A DNA stretch of 64,000 nt from Saprospirales bacterium (GTDB taxonomy: Bacteria > Bacteroidota > Bacteroidia > Chitinophagales > Saprospiraceae), in the NCBI GenBank assembly GCA_007695145.1, contig REEI01000068.1, positions 62,001 through 126,000 on the forward strand. The letters run 5' to 3'. A model generated the notes under the pieces. That model made no database searches. It was not told the DNA's origin and saw nothing but the letters and a program-made list of their open reading frames with translations. Both the position numbers and the translations under genes were made by a program. Each line of letters begins with the position of its first letter. The stretch's first letter is position 1. Below are positions 7,687 through 16,115 of this stretch, in pieces.

Positions 7687-10206
7687 CTAAGACATCCTCC
7701 TGCTTCTTTCTGATTCATTTTTTTTCAAAAATCTAACTACCCAGAATAATAATGCCAGCCCCATGAAACCAATGAGAATCTCCATGACGCCAGGTTCCCA
7801 TCCACCTACCTGGATTTTAAGTTTGTTATCAAGATAAATCAGCTCTTTGCCGGGTAACTCTAATAATAATTCAAGGCTGTAATGTCCTTTGTCCCAATTG
7901 GCGCAATGTATGAGCCCTCCAGATGCTTTCTTCCAGGACTCACCTGAGTCTTTGATTCGGTAAGAGAGCTGAACCTGCCTTTGTAGATATTCGGTCTTAA
8001 AAGTCAGTTTAAATCCTTCGGTACCTCTGCGGATAATAATATTCTCTTCTTCATCTTTGAAAATAAATTCCTTGATAGTAATTCCATCAGAACCAACCGT
8101 GGTCATGGATAATATTTCAGGGAATTTTTCCTCGCTTATGGTTTCTATGTCATCTGGGGAGAAGTAAGTTATGCCGTTGATCCCTCCGTAAATTAATGGG
8201 TTGGATTTTTTTGAAGATGCTCCTACTGCTAAATGATTAAATTCAAGCTCATGAAGACCACTGAGAGTATTGAATTTTCGTACAATTTCTAAAGCAGGGT
8301 CAAGCACATACAAGCCGTAATTTGCACTGAACCATATCCTACCTCGCGAGTCCTTAATTAAATTATAGGTTGAACTTGAATAGAGAAAATTTCCCCTTTG
8401 GAAATGTTGGATTATTTTGAAATCCGGATAGGACAACCAGTACAAACCATCATCCCAGGTCGATATAAGGAAAGAGCCATCGTCAAGAAAAATAAAATCG
8501 TTTATATTTCTCCGGGCCTTTATCAAGTGGTTTAGTACCGGTACATGGGGATCCTCGGACTTCAGATCTGCGAAAATTAAGCCATTTCCAGTGCAGAGTA
8601 TAACATCCTTTGTCTTTGGGTCGAAATATATGCGGTTTATCCTTGTTGTGAATTTTTGCTCCTTTCCGGTTATGATATCCACAAATATTATGCTCTCTTC
8701 TGACTCGTCGAAAAGGTACAATCCTATATCTGTAGCCAGGTAGAAGTAATCTCCCCAAAGATGGACAATGTCCCATACTTCTAATATGCCAATATCGCCG
8801 AGTGAGATTATTCTGCACTCATTATTTTCTGTGTCGGCAATCCTCCATTCGTTCATGGTGAAGTAATAAGTTCCCGGCTTATTTGGACTCTCAGCAAAAG
8901 TGTGAATGAATCTTCCGGCGCAACTTGCAATGAATGAATCGATTTTCTTCTCAACCAATTCAAAGTCTTGATTCAGTTCAAGTTCGAATAAACCGTTATT
9001 GGAGGCTGCCCATATGGTGGAATCGTTGAGATAATGTACCCTTCTGATTGAAATCTCGAGAGCTTGAGGCTGATTCATTGCTGCTTTAAAATTTGATGGA
9101 CCATAGGTCGCATACGTCAGCCCTAATGATGAGCCCATCCATACTCCATTTTCTTGAATATGAATCAATTGAGGAATGGTATTGTTAAGATGCTTTTGAC
9201 AGATAATAGAAAGGTGGTGGTCCAACTGCAAGGATTCACTCCCTGGTCGGTAAACGGATAGCAATCCGTTGTGATCCTTAAAGTAGATATCCATATTCCA
9301 GAGAAAATCTCCCTCATCATAAATCCCCAGTTTGGAAGAAAATTCCCAACCGATTTTGCCAGTTTTAAAGTTCCAGATTGTTGCTGAGTCTCCAATGAAC
9401 TCCAGGCAATTTATGGTTTCGTGACTTTCGCTACATCTGTAGAAGCCACTTATATCGGGATGTATCTGGTAGCTGAATTTATGGTCCCCTGACAAGCTGA
9501 CCTCCACCATCTTTTTCTCTTCCTCTCTTTCTTGTTCTAAAAGAATGGATCCTTTTGCTCTCTGACCGAGGTATCTTGAAGGGAATTCTAAGTCTAATTC
9601 CCTTATTTTGTTCTTGTTAGATAGGATAAAGATGCGACCATCTACTGAATTAAGAAGGAGTTCAGACGTAGGAAGTTTGTCTAAGCTCCTAAACTGCATA
9701 TTTTCAAATTTAGGTTGGTGATTGAACCAGTCCTTAAAGGGTATAAACTCATTGGTCTCCTGGGATAGGACTGCAATGTTTTCAGCACCCGGCATTGCCT
9801 CCTGGGATTGATGCCATACCCAAATACCGCCTTCCTTGTCCCGGGCAATTTGATTGATCTCCCTGAGGCGAAAATTCTCTACTTCTACAATGTCTATAAC
9901 CCTTTGACCATCAAATGAAAAAATTTGACTACTGGTAGCAATCAGCATTTTTCCGTCCTTAATGTCAATTGCGGCAACGTAGTTGTCAATTACCTCCGTA
10001 GGAAATTGATAGTGGAAAACTTTTATCAAAGTGTCCCCGGATTGAATGGAATATTCAGTTAATTTAGGCTCGATTCGCCCATTTGCATAGGATGTACAGG
10101 AGACCAAAATTCCCCAAAATAGAGCCACCATTATCTTCCAGAAGAATTTGGTTGTTTCTGTTTCCATTGCGATTGCATTAGCAATTGAAGGTTTGAAGTT
10201 AGTCAT
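7687..10206 (-). CDS. Two-component-type beta-propeller sensor (Reg_prop/Y_Y_Y) without kinase domain
   Basis: An 839-residue envelope protein. After a lipoprotein-like or uncleaved signal (FWGILVSC), the chain is built of ligand-binding propeller blades typical of hybrid two-component sensors. Blade-like motifs include GGIWVWHQS, GVWMGSSLGLTY, TIWAASNNGLFEL and GRIWFSANYGLYVLD. A Y_Y_Y domain follows near 725-805 (YRIKDSGESW, then YSLELLLELPG). One membrane helix (ILIGFMGLALLFWVV) comes next, and the chain ends with only about 12 charged residues. The histidine kinase, response regulator or LytTR output expected after this helix is absent, and no such gene lies nearby. The start could instead be the internal ATG at 10167, which gives a shorter, more normal signal. 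It is divergent from a large T9SS protein gene. Confidence 0.82.
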   Translation of the reverse strand: MTNFKPSIANAIAMETETTKFFWKIMVALFWGILVSCTSYANGRIEPKLTEYSIQSGDTLIKVFHYQFPTEVIDNYVAAIDIKDGKMLIATSSQIFSFDGQRVIDIVEVENFRLREINQIARDKEGGIWVWHQSQEAMPGAENIAVLSQETNEFIPFKDWFNHQPKFENMQFRSLDKLPTSELLLNSVDGRIFILSNKNKIRELDLEFPSRYLGQRAKGSILLEQEREEEKKMVEVSLSGDHKFSYQIHPDISGFYRCSESHETINCLEFIGDSATIWNFKTGKIGWEFSSKLGIYDEGDFLWNMDIYFKDHNGLLSVYRPGSESLQLDHHLSIICQKHLNNTIPQLIHIQENGVWMGSSLGLTYATYGPSNFKAAMNQPQALEISIRRVHYLNDSTIWAASNNGLFELELNQDFELVEKKIDSFIASCAGRFIHTFAESPNKPGTYYFTMNEWRIADTENNECRIISLGDIGILEVWDIVHLWGDYFYLATDIGLYLFDESEESIIFVDIITGKEQKFTTRINRIYFDPKTKDVILCTGNGLIFADLKSEDPHVPVLNHLIKARRNINDFIFLDDGSFLISTWDDGLYWLSYPDFKIIQHFQRGNFLYSSSTYNLIKDSRGRIWFSANYGLYVLDPALEIVRKFNTLSGLHELEFNHLAVGASSKKSNPLIYGGINGITYFSPDDIETISEEKFPEILSMTTVGSDGITIKEFIFKDEEENIIIRRGTEGFKLTFKTEYLQRQVQLSYRIKDSGESWKKASGGLIHCANWDKGHYSLELLLELPGKELIYLDNKLKIQVGGWEPGVMEILIGFMGLALLFWVVRFLKKNESERSRRMS

Positions 10207-10378
10207 CTTTAATGGCGTAGACTATTTTTTGGCGACTTTTTTATTAAACCACTTTAATTGCATCTTTTTTTCTGACTATGCCCGGTGAAGATGGTTCGAT
10301 GAGAAATGCAAGATGCTAAACGGAGTCAATTTTTATTATCAACTCTTTTTGAACACTCTAAATATCATAAAAAAGTAT

Positions 10379-10386
10379 TATCTTTG
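10379..10386 (+). promoter_or_regulatory. Candidate -7 promoter element
   Basis: TATCTTTG matches TAnnTTTG exactly and lies 28 bases before the ATG of the large VCBS protein, which would give a leader of about 20 bases. The nearest upstream TTG (10349-10351) is 27 bases away, so the -33 part is poor. Confidence 0.45.
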
Positions 10387-10414
10387 CTTTGTCCACAGCT
10401 AAATTTTAAAGCGA

Positions 10415-13345
10415 ATGAACAAGCACCTAAAACTTTTCAAAGTTGGCCCCATTTTTTCAGTTATTGGGGATCAAGCATCGGAATTTAATGCGAGCTACTT
10501 TTTTCTACCGTTGTTTTACTTCTTTGTGCCCTTTCTGCTTATTTCCCAGATTTCCTTCTACAGTGATCCAACAACCACCGTCTTAACTGATGGATTTCGA
10601 TCAGGAGTAGCGGTAGGAATCTCAGATCTCAATGGTGATTTTAGGGATGACCTGTTTAGGCAAGACAACGGTAGGCTGCTACATGTTGATTTTCAGACTG
10701 AGCCGGGAAGGTTTTTAAAAGTAGTAGATGCCATGCGAATCAGCAATCAAACCCAGTGGAATATTGTTAGTGCAGACCTCTCAGGTAACGGCCTTTTAGA
10801 TATTGTATCGGCCGGAAATTTTGATGGAGTATTTATCTTTTATCAAATTGAACCCGGGATTTTTGAAAAAACAGAATTGGACGAGGATATCCACATTTAT
10901 GCTCAAGCAGCCAATGCTTTCGACATCAACAATGATGGCTATTTAGATTTATTTATTTGCAATGACGACGGGATAAATCTTATTTTGGCCAATGATGGGG
11001 AGGGCAACTTTAGGGTTGAACCCGATTGGATAGATCTCGCAACGGTACCCCTTTCAGACAATTCCGGCAACTACGGAAGCCTATGGTCAGATGTCAATGG
11101 CAATGGGAGAATGGATCTTTATATTGCTAAATGCAAGGCCGGTGCTTCTGATCCTACAGATCCCAGAAGAGTCAATCAGCTCTTTATAAACATGGGGAAT
11201 GGTGAGTTTGTAGAGAGTGCAGCCGAATATGGGATTGCGAGTGGCGCTCAAAGCTGGGCCGCAGATTTTGGAGACATCAACAACAATGGTCTTATGGATC
11301 TGGTCATGATCAACCATCCAAATGAGGTGGTGCTCTATCTCAATAATGGCGACGGAACATTTGAGGATATCACCCGTGAATCAGGTATTGAGAGTGCGCT
11401 TTACGGCATACAGGTTCAGTTTGCTGATTTTGATAATGATGGTTTTGTCGATATTTTGATCTCAGGATTTAATCACTACCTGTACCGAAATAACGGAGAC
11501 AATACCTTTACCCCGATGGCGAATCCCTTCAGTGCGAATTCCATCTCTTCTTTTACTCTGGGAGATTTGAATGATGACGGCTTTTTGGACATATACGCTT
11601 CTTATACTGAGCTCTACAATTTGCCTCCAGGTCAGATAGACGATGCCATCTGGTACAATTCTGGAAATGACCATCATTGGCTGAGGTTCAAACTCATCGG
11701 GACTGAATCTAATCTCGACGGAATAGGTGCAGTAGTCAAAGCCTATTCAGCACTTGGGGTTCAAAGCCGTGAACTCAGAGCAGGGGAGAGCTTTGGCATA
11801 CAGCGGTCTAACCTGCTGCACTTTGGAATGGGAGAAATCAAAACACTGGACTCTTTGGAAGTAGTTTGGCCTTCCGGTCAGGTAGATGTCTACTACGACC
11901 TTGCAACATCCAAAAAATATCTTATTACAGAAGGAATTTGCCTGTCACCGATTTTTGAACTTGAAGTAGATGGGGAAATTAAGCGTTGCAATCAAGAGTT
12001 GGTAACCCTCTCCGGCCCGCAAGCTGAAAAATACTTTTGGAGCAATGGTGAGCAGACCATGGAAATCACCACAAGTGAATCTGGTATCTTTTTTTTGAGA
12101 ACCGAGGATTCAGAGGGTTGTAATTCCATCTCAGAGCCTGTTTTTTTGGAGGATTTGTCTAACTTTTCTTTAGAATTATCACTTTCAGGGGATATCCTCA
12201 AATGTGCTAAGGATGAACTAGAGCTGTATTCCTTTTCACCCTGGGATATCAATTGGTCTGATGGTCGATTGGGAAGCTCAATCACGATTCAAAATGCAGG
12301 AGCGTACTATGCGACTACAGGTTCTCTGACCTGTGGTACCTTTTATTCCGACACTCTTTTGGTTGATGAAGTTGAGGTGGTGCCACCGGTTTATACAGGT
12401 GAGCTGTATTTTGAAAGTAGCCCCATCTTACTGCAGGCCGAGGGCACCAATGTTTTATGGTACTCTGACCTGGAAGATGAACAAGCTCTTCATAGCGGCA
12501 ATCAATGGCAATTGGATATCTCTCCCGGCGAATATGAGTTTTTCATCAGCAGTTCTGAGATATTGGCAGGGGAGGTGTATTTCGTCGGGAAGTCAGGATT
12601 TTCAGGTACCGGGCAATATCCCGCTCCTCATATCAATGGTGGACTTGTGTTTGATGCGCTGTTGCCTTTTAAAATTGTCTCATTGAAAATGTACAGCGAA
12701 TTTGATGGTCCCAGAGTAATTAAAGTTTTGGACTACAATGAAAATCTGATTGCCAGCGATACGGTTTATCTCGAGGATGCTTCGCAGGGCAGGAGGGTGG
12801 CACTTGAGCTGGACTTGCCTGCAGGAAAGCAACACACCATTACAAGCTGCAGGGAATTCAATCAACAGGTTTTTGGAGTTAGCGGACCGCGACTCTACCG
12901 ATCAAATCGAGACATGGACTTTCCATACAAAATTCCTGAAACAGTTGAAATACAGTCGTCAACCTTTGGCGCCCAATATTATTACTATTTTTACGATTGG
13001 GAAATAAAATTGCCTGATCTTGTTTGTGAGTCGGAAAGAAAACCGGTAATGTTTACGGTGGATACGGGCTCTTTTATTGAGGGAGAGGCAGATGTACTAT
13101 TATTTCCAAAGCTTTATCCCAATCCTGCTACTAATATGGTTGAGGTTTATTGGGAAAGTGATTGCCAATATAATCGTTCTTTTTCGATTGTGGACTATAG
13201 CGGAAAAAAGTTACATATTGAAGTGATTCCGGCTGGTGTCAATTCATTTGCCTATGATGTCACCTCTCTTCTTCCCGGTCTTTATCATCTTGAATTTGTT
13301 GCCTGCGGAGTAGTTTACTCAGATAAGCTGGTTATTATTCACTGA
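10415..13345 (+). CDS. VCBS/FG-GAP repeat, ASPIC/UnbV-domain T9SS surface protein
   Basis: A 976-residue secreted or surface protein of the CRTAC1-like group. A hydrophobic export segment lies at about 29-46 after an unusually long N-region. Seven calcium-loop repeats follow, including DLSGNGLLD, DINNDGYLD, DVNGNGRMD, DINNNGLMD, DFDNDGFVD and DLNDDGFLD, and they should form a seven-bladed propeller. An ASPIC/UnbV domain follows at about 425-510 (WLRFKLIGTESNLDGIGA, then LEVVWPSGQVD). Next come Ig-like, Cys-containing modules with the repeated WSNGEQTMEITTSESG type. The C-terminus is a T9SS type A sorting domain (LYPNPATNMVEVYW, then LLPGLYHLEF). The cargo would be moved across the outer membrane by the Por system and the domain cleaved. 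The ligand is unknown. The convergent next gene starts only 6 bases beyond its stop. Confidence 0.92.
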   Translation: MNKHLKLFKVGPIFSVIGDQASEFNASYFFLPLFYFFVPFLLISQISFYSDPTTTVLTDGFRSGVAVGISDLNGDFRDDLFRQDNGRLLHVDFQTEPGRFLKVVDAMRISNQTQWNIVSADLSGNGLLDIVSAGNFDGVFIFYQIEPGIFEKTELDEDIHIYAQAANAFDINNDGYLDLFICNDDGINLILANDGEGNFRVEPDWIDLATVPLSDNSGNYGSLWSDVNGNGRMDLYIAKCKAGASDPTDPRRVNQLFINMGNGEFVESAAEYGIASGAQSWAADFGDINNNGLMDLVMINHPNEVVLYLNNGDGTFEDITRESGIESALYGIQVQFADFDNDGFVDILISGFNHYLYRNNGDNTFTPMANPFSANSISSFTLGDLNDDGFLDIYASYTELYNLPPGQIDDAIWYNSGNDHHWLRFKLIGTESNLDGIGAVVKAYSALGVQSRELRAGESFGIQRSNLLHFGMGEIKTLDSLEVVWPSGQVDVYYDLATSKKYLITEGICLSPIFELEVDGEIKRCNQELVTLSGPQAEKYFWSNGEQTMEITTSESGIFFLRTEDSEGCNSISEPVFLEDLSNFSLELSLSGDILKCAKDELELYSFSPWDINWSDGRLGSSITIQNAGAYYATTGSLTCGTFYSDTLLVDEVEVVPPVYTGELYFESSPILLQAEGTNVLWYSDLEDEQALHSGNQWQLDISPGEYEFFISSSEILAGEVYFVGKSGFSGTGQYPAPHINGGLVFDALLPFKIVSLKMYSEFDGPRVIKVLDYNENLIASDTVYLEDASQGRRVALELDLPAGKQHTITSCREFNQQVFGVSGPRLYRSNRDMDFPYKIPETVEIQSSTFGAQYYYYFYDWEIKLPDLVCESERKPVMFTVDTGSFIEGEADVLLFPKLYPNPATNMVEVYWESDCQYNRSFSIVDYSGKKLHIEVIPAGVNSFAYDVTSLLPGLYHLEFVACGVVYSDKLVIIH

Positions 13346-13351
13346 TGCCAA

Positions 13352-14653
13352 TCAAAAATGCACCTTCAGGTTCAGTTGGAAATTGCCTTTTTTTGATCTG
13401 TTTCGAAAAACATCAGACTGCCAAAAATGTGTGAGCTGCCGATGGTACTCAATTCCTGCAGAAAAGCGACAATTTAACTCATACGCAAATCCCACGCCAG
13501 CTGTGAAATGAAAAGGCTTGATCAAGCCGTTAAAATAATACTGAGGTGGATAAGTGGATTCTTGGTTCTCCCAGTCTCCTGAGCCGCTAAATTGGGCTCG
13601 TAGATTTTTTGAGGAAGAAGCGTTGGTTCTAAAGGCGTATTCCATACCCAGCCCACCATGGACGCTTAGCTTTGGTAAAAAATAAAATCCTGCATTCAAA
13701 GCCATCCCGGTTTCCCAATAGGCCCCGAGTAATGTTTTTGGGGTTGTCCTGTAAAGAAACTCATTGGTTTGCGAACTTGCTAAACTGCTGTCCCATCCAG
13801 AAAGCTCCATAAAATCATCTAAAGATTTAGACTTGTTGAAAACAAAATAAGTCAAATTTGCTCCATAGGAAATGAACCATCGATTACTCAAGTCATTTGA
13901 GCGCATAATTCCGAGTCCTAAACCATGTAAATTATGTTGGCCATTGTTTTTGTAGTGCAATCCAAGCGCCCATGAGGATTTGCAATTTGAAAAAGGATTA
14001 TTTGCTTTTTCCACTAAGGGGTTGGGTATGATCATTATATTTGACTGGTCAATCTTGATGTCATTCAGCGTCAAAATTGATGGGGGGTGGTTGGATAGTA
14101 AACTATTTATTGCATCGCCAGAGCTAATGGTATTGACTGCCCGGCCGGTCAAGGCATCCATAATGTCAGGCTCAGAAATATCGGATTGGTTTAAAGACCG
14201 AATTCTGTTGCTCTCTTCAAATTTTTCATTTTCAAAATTGAGGGGAGAATATTGAATTACATGATAAGCCTGGTGGGATGTAGGTTCATCAGTAGAATTT
14301 CTTACTTCAGTTTCTTGAAATTGCCCTGCATGCTCAAGGGCCTGGGTAGTAATAAGTCCGCTGTTAATATTTGCTTCTAACCAATCATTTTCAGGAATAA
14401 ATTTAGTCTTGGCTTCTTCACTCCTCGCTGCATGTTCATCAGGAAATTCACCCGCTACTTTGGGGATGATACTAGGATTGTTTTCCCAGGGTCGTGGTTG
14501 AAGAACTATTCCTGCCAGAATCAAAATAATGCACCCGCTTGAAACGGCTACCTTTAACAAAAGGGGAATAGTTGAATCCGATTTTACAGGCATTTCCTTA
14601 TCCAGCATACCCCTCATCTGATCCCATCCTTTATTTTTCAATGATTGTTCCAT
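13352..14653 (-). CDS. Inner-membrane-anchored protein with C-terminal beta-barrel, second sigma-factor partner
   Basis: A 433-residue envelope protein whose ATG overlaps the stop of the upstream ECF sigma gene (TGATG, one shared base), indicating translational coupling. Residues 1-30 are charged and presumably cytoplasmic (WDQMRGMLDKEMP). A single helix covers about 31-51 (LLLKVAVSSGCIILILAGIVL). Residues 52-225 are a variable Ser/Asn/Glu-rich periplasmic linker. From about 228 there are amphipathic strands of an outer-membrane barrel (WALGLHYKNNGQ, RWFISYGANLTYFVF, FHFTAGVGFAYEL), ending in a terminal phenylalanine as barrel proteins usually do (FQLNLKVHF). The layout repeats that of the protein at 1882-3390, but the sequences are not closely alike. 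An anti-sigma/sensor function is inferred from position and topology. Confidence 0.8.
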   Translation of the reverse strand: MEQSLKNKGWDQMRGMLDKEMPVKSDSTIPLLLKVAVSSGCIILILAGIVLQPRPWENNPSIIPKVAGEFPDEHAARSEEAKTKFIPENDWLEANINSGLITTQALEHAGQFQETEVRNSTDEPTSHQAYHVIQYSPLNFENEKFEESNRIRSLNQSDISEPDIMDALTGRAVNTISSGDAINSLLSNHPPSILTLNDIKIDQSNIMIIPNPLVEKANNPFSNCKSSWALGLHYKNNGQHNLHGLGLGIMRSNDLSNRWFISYGANLTYFVFNKSKSLDDFMELSGWDSSLASSQTNEFLYRTTPKTLLGAYWETGMALNAGFYFLPKLSVHGGLGMEYAFRTNASSSKNLRAQFSGSGDWENQESTYPPQYYFNGLIKPFHFTAGVGFAYELNCRFSAGIEYHRQLTHFWQSDVFRNRSKKGNFQLNLKVHF

Positions 14654-15228
14654 CAGATTATTTTTAGTTTTCGGTCCATTTCATCTCTTTGAGCAAGCTT
14701 AGCCTTTAATATTTTTCTGGCCTGATGCAATTGCCATTTTGAACTACCTTCGGGAATATCGAGTAATTCAGCTATGTCCGAATGCGAAAAACCCTCAATG
14801 GCAAAAAGGGTAAACACATCCCTGGTAATATCCGGTAATTGACGGACCATGTCGATCAAATCCTTGTAATAAAGGTCACTCAGTGCCTGAGGGTTGAGAA
14901 TGAGTCGCTGGTTTACATGCTCAACGACCTCTGAGGACTTTTTTCCATTGCTTCTAGACCGATAGTAATCTGCTATGGCATTGAAAAGCAATCTTCTCAG
15001 CCATGCTCCCAGACTGCCATAGGCATGGTAGAGGTCTATTTTTTTGAAGGCTCGAAGAAAGGCATTATTGACAACCATCATGGCCTCTTCCGGGTCGTGT
15101 ATCCGACTTTTTGCTATGCCGTACATCATATCAAAATGCCTTTTGTAGAAGACTTCTTGCAGGTCGCGCTTGTTTTTCCTGCAGCCCTCCAGCAATTCCT
15201 CTTCTGATATAGTGGAGTTATCTTTCAT
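14653..15228 (-). CDS. ECF-type RNA polymerase sigma factor
   Basis: A 191-residue sigma-70 family factor. Region 2 (FDMMYGIAKSRIHDPEEAMMVVNNAFLRAFKKI, about residues 31-63) diverges from the usual D-x-x-Q core but keeps the N-A-F-L-R-A-F end. The LGAWLRRLLFNAIADYYR segment follows. Region 4 carries the helix-turn-helix ITRDVFTLFAIEGFSHSDIAELLDI near 135-159, then the S-S-K-W-Q-L-H-Q-A-R-K-I-L tail. The gene for a membrane/beta-barrel protein overlaps its stop codon. Eighty bases upstream in the same direction ends an outer-membrane protein gene, so the sigma gene could be read from its own promoter or from the upstream pair. Confidence 0.92.
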   Translation of the reverse strand: MKDNSTISEEELLEGCRKNKRDLQEVFYKRHFDMMYGIAKSRIHDPEEAMMVVNNAFLRAFKKIDLYHAYGSLGAWLRRLLFNAIADYYRSRSNGKKSSEVVEHVNQRLILNPQALSDLYYKDLIDMVRQLPDITRDVFTLFAIEGFSHSDIAELLDIPEGSSKWQLHQARKILKAKLAQRDEMDRKLKII

Positions 15229-15308
15229 GGACTCCTAGATAATGACTTTCAGTTCTTTGCAAAAAAATATTTTAAAGGTACATCAAAACTGCCAAACAAG
15301 ACTTTAAT

Positions 15309-16115
15309 TCAAAAGGAAAACCCGATTGAGAACCCACCTTTCCATCGTTTGTAATTAACTTCCCTCTCAGAGAGTATCCATGAACGATTCGTGTAGTAGA
15401 AACCATGACCAAATAACATCCCTATATCCATCGAAATATTAAAGGCAGGCCCAAAGTTCCACTGAAATCCAAAACCAGGATTAAAATAATATCCACCCTT
15501 AGGCAGCCTCGCATTACCCTCAGGGTCACTTCGATAAATTGAGCCTGATGTAAATCCGCCCTTTATTAAATAGAAGGGGGTGAATACATGGTCGGTGAGA
15601 TACCCCCTGAACTCTATTCCTATGGGAAAAAGCTTAAAGTCTTCTTCCTCGCCACCCAGTTTATATCTTCCACTATGCAAGCCCATTCCAAAGAATTGGT
15701 GAAATTGATAACCAAAAACAAAGCTCAATTCAGAATATTGTTCTGAATAGTATCGTCTGGCCTCCATTTCTCCTGAAGTAATTGCTGCTAGATTGGCGGC
15801 AAAATAAAACCTTCTTTCCCTCTTTACTCTTCTGGTTAGGAAGCTCTTTTCTGTAACCAGCCCAATTTCATATCGTTCAATTGCATCAAGAGAAAACCTG
15901 ACATTTAAATTACTGTATGGATTCAAGTAAAGGAGAGAGTCTTCAGTGAGTTGAATGATACTCCCCTCAAGTATAGAACCATTTTTCAGATAAACCCTGT
16001 CAATAGGTAAATGGGGATTTTTTTGACCGAACCCAACCTGACCAACGGTAGCAATGACCAAAAAGACAGATATCAATCTGATGAAAAATAGGCTTAATTC
16101 AGTCATTTTATTCAT
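15309..16115 (-). CDS. Outer-membrane beta-barrel protein of unknown function
   Basis: A 268-residue exported protein. The signal peptide runs to about residue 30 (LIS VFLVIATVGQVGFGQ). A short N-terminal domain of SH3/Sm-like look follows (RVYLKNGSILEGSIIQLTEDSLLYL), a motif seen in many Bacteroidota secreted proteins. Amphipathic strands of a barrel come next (FYFAANLAAITSG, FFGMGLHSGRYKLG, YYFNPGFGFQWNFG), ending WKGGFSIGFSF with a terminal aromatic residue. The gene overlaps the end of the LVIVD lipoprotein gene by 8 bases, so the two are translated together and their products may work together at the outer membrane. Confidence 0.75.
   Translation of the reverse strand: MNKMTELSLFFIRLISVFLVIATVGQVGFGQKNPHLPIDRVYLKNGSILEGSIIQLTEDSLLYLNPYSNLNVRFSLDAIERYEIGLVTEKSFLTRRVKRERRFYFAANLAAITSGEMEARRYYSEQYSELSFVFGYQFHQFFGMGLHSGRYKLGGEEEDFKLFPIGIEFRGYLTDHVFTPFYLIKGGFTSGSIYRSDPEGNARLPKGGYYFNPGFGFQWNFGPAFNISMDIGMLFGHGFYYTNRSWILSEREVNYKRWKGGFSIGFSF

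Noticed and set aside
10306-10488. Plus-strand 60-codon frame before the VCBS gene.
   Set aside because: It overlaps the start of the large gene in another frame and the candidate promoter, and encodes nothing recognisable.
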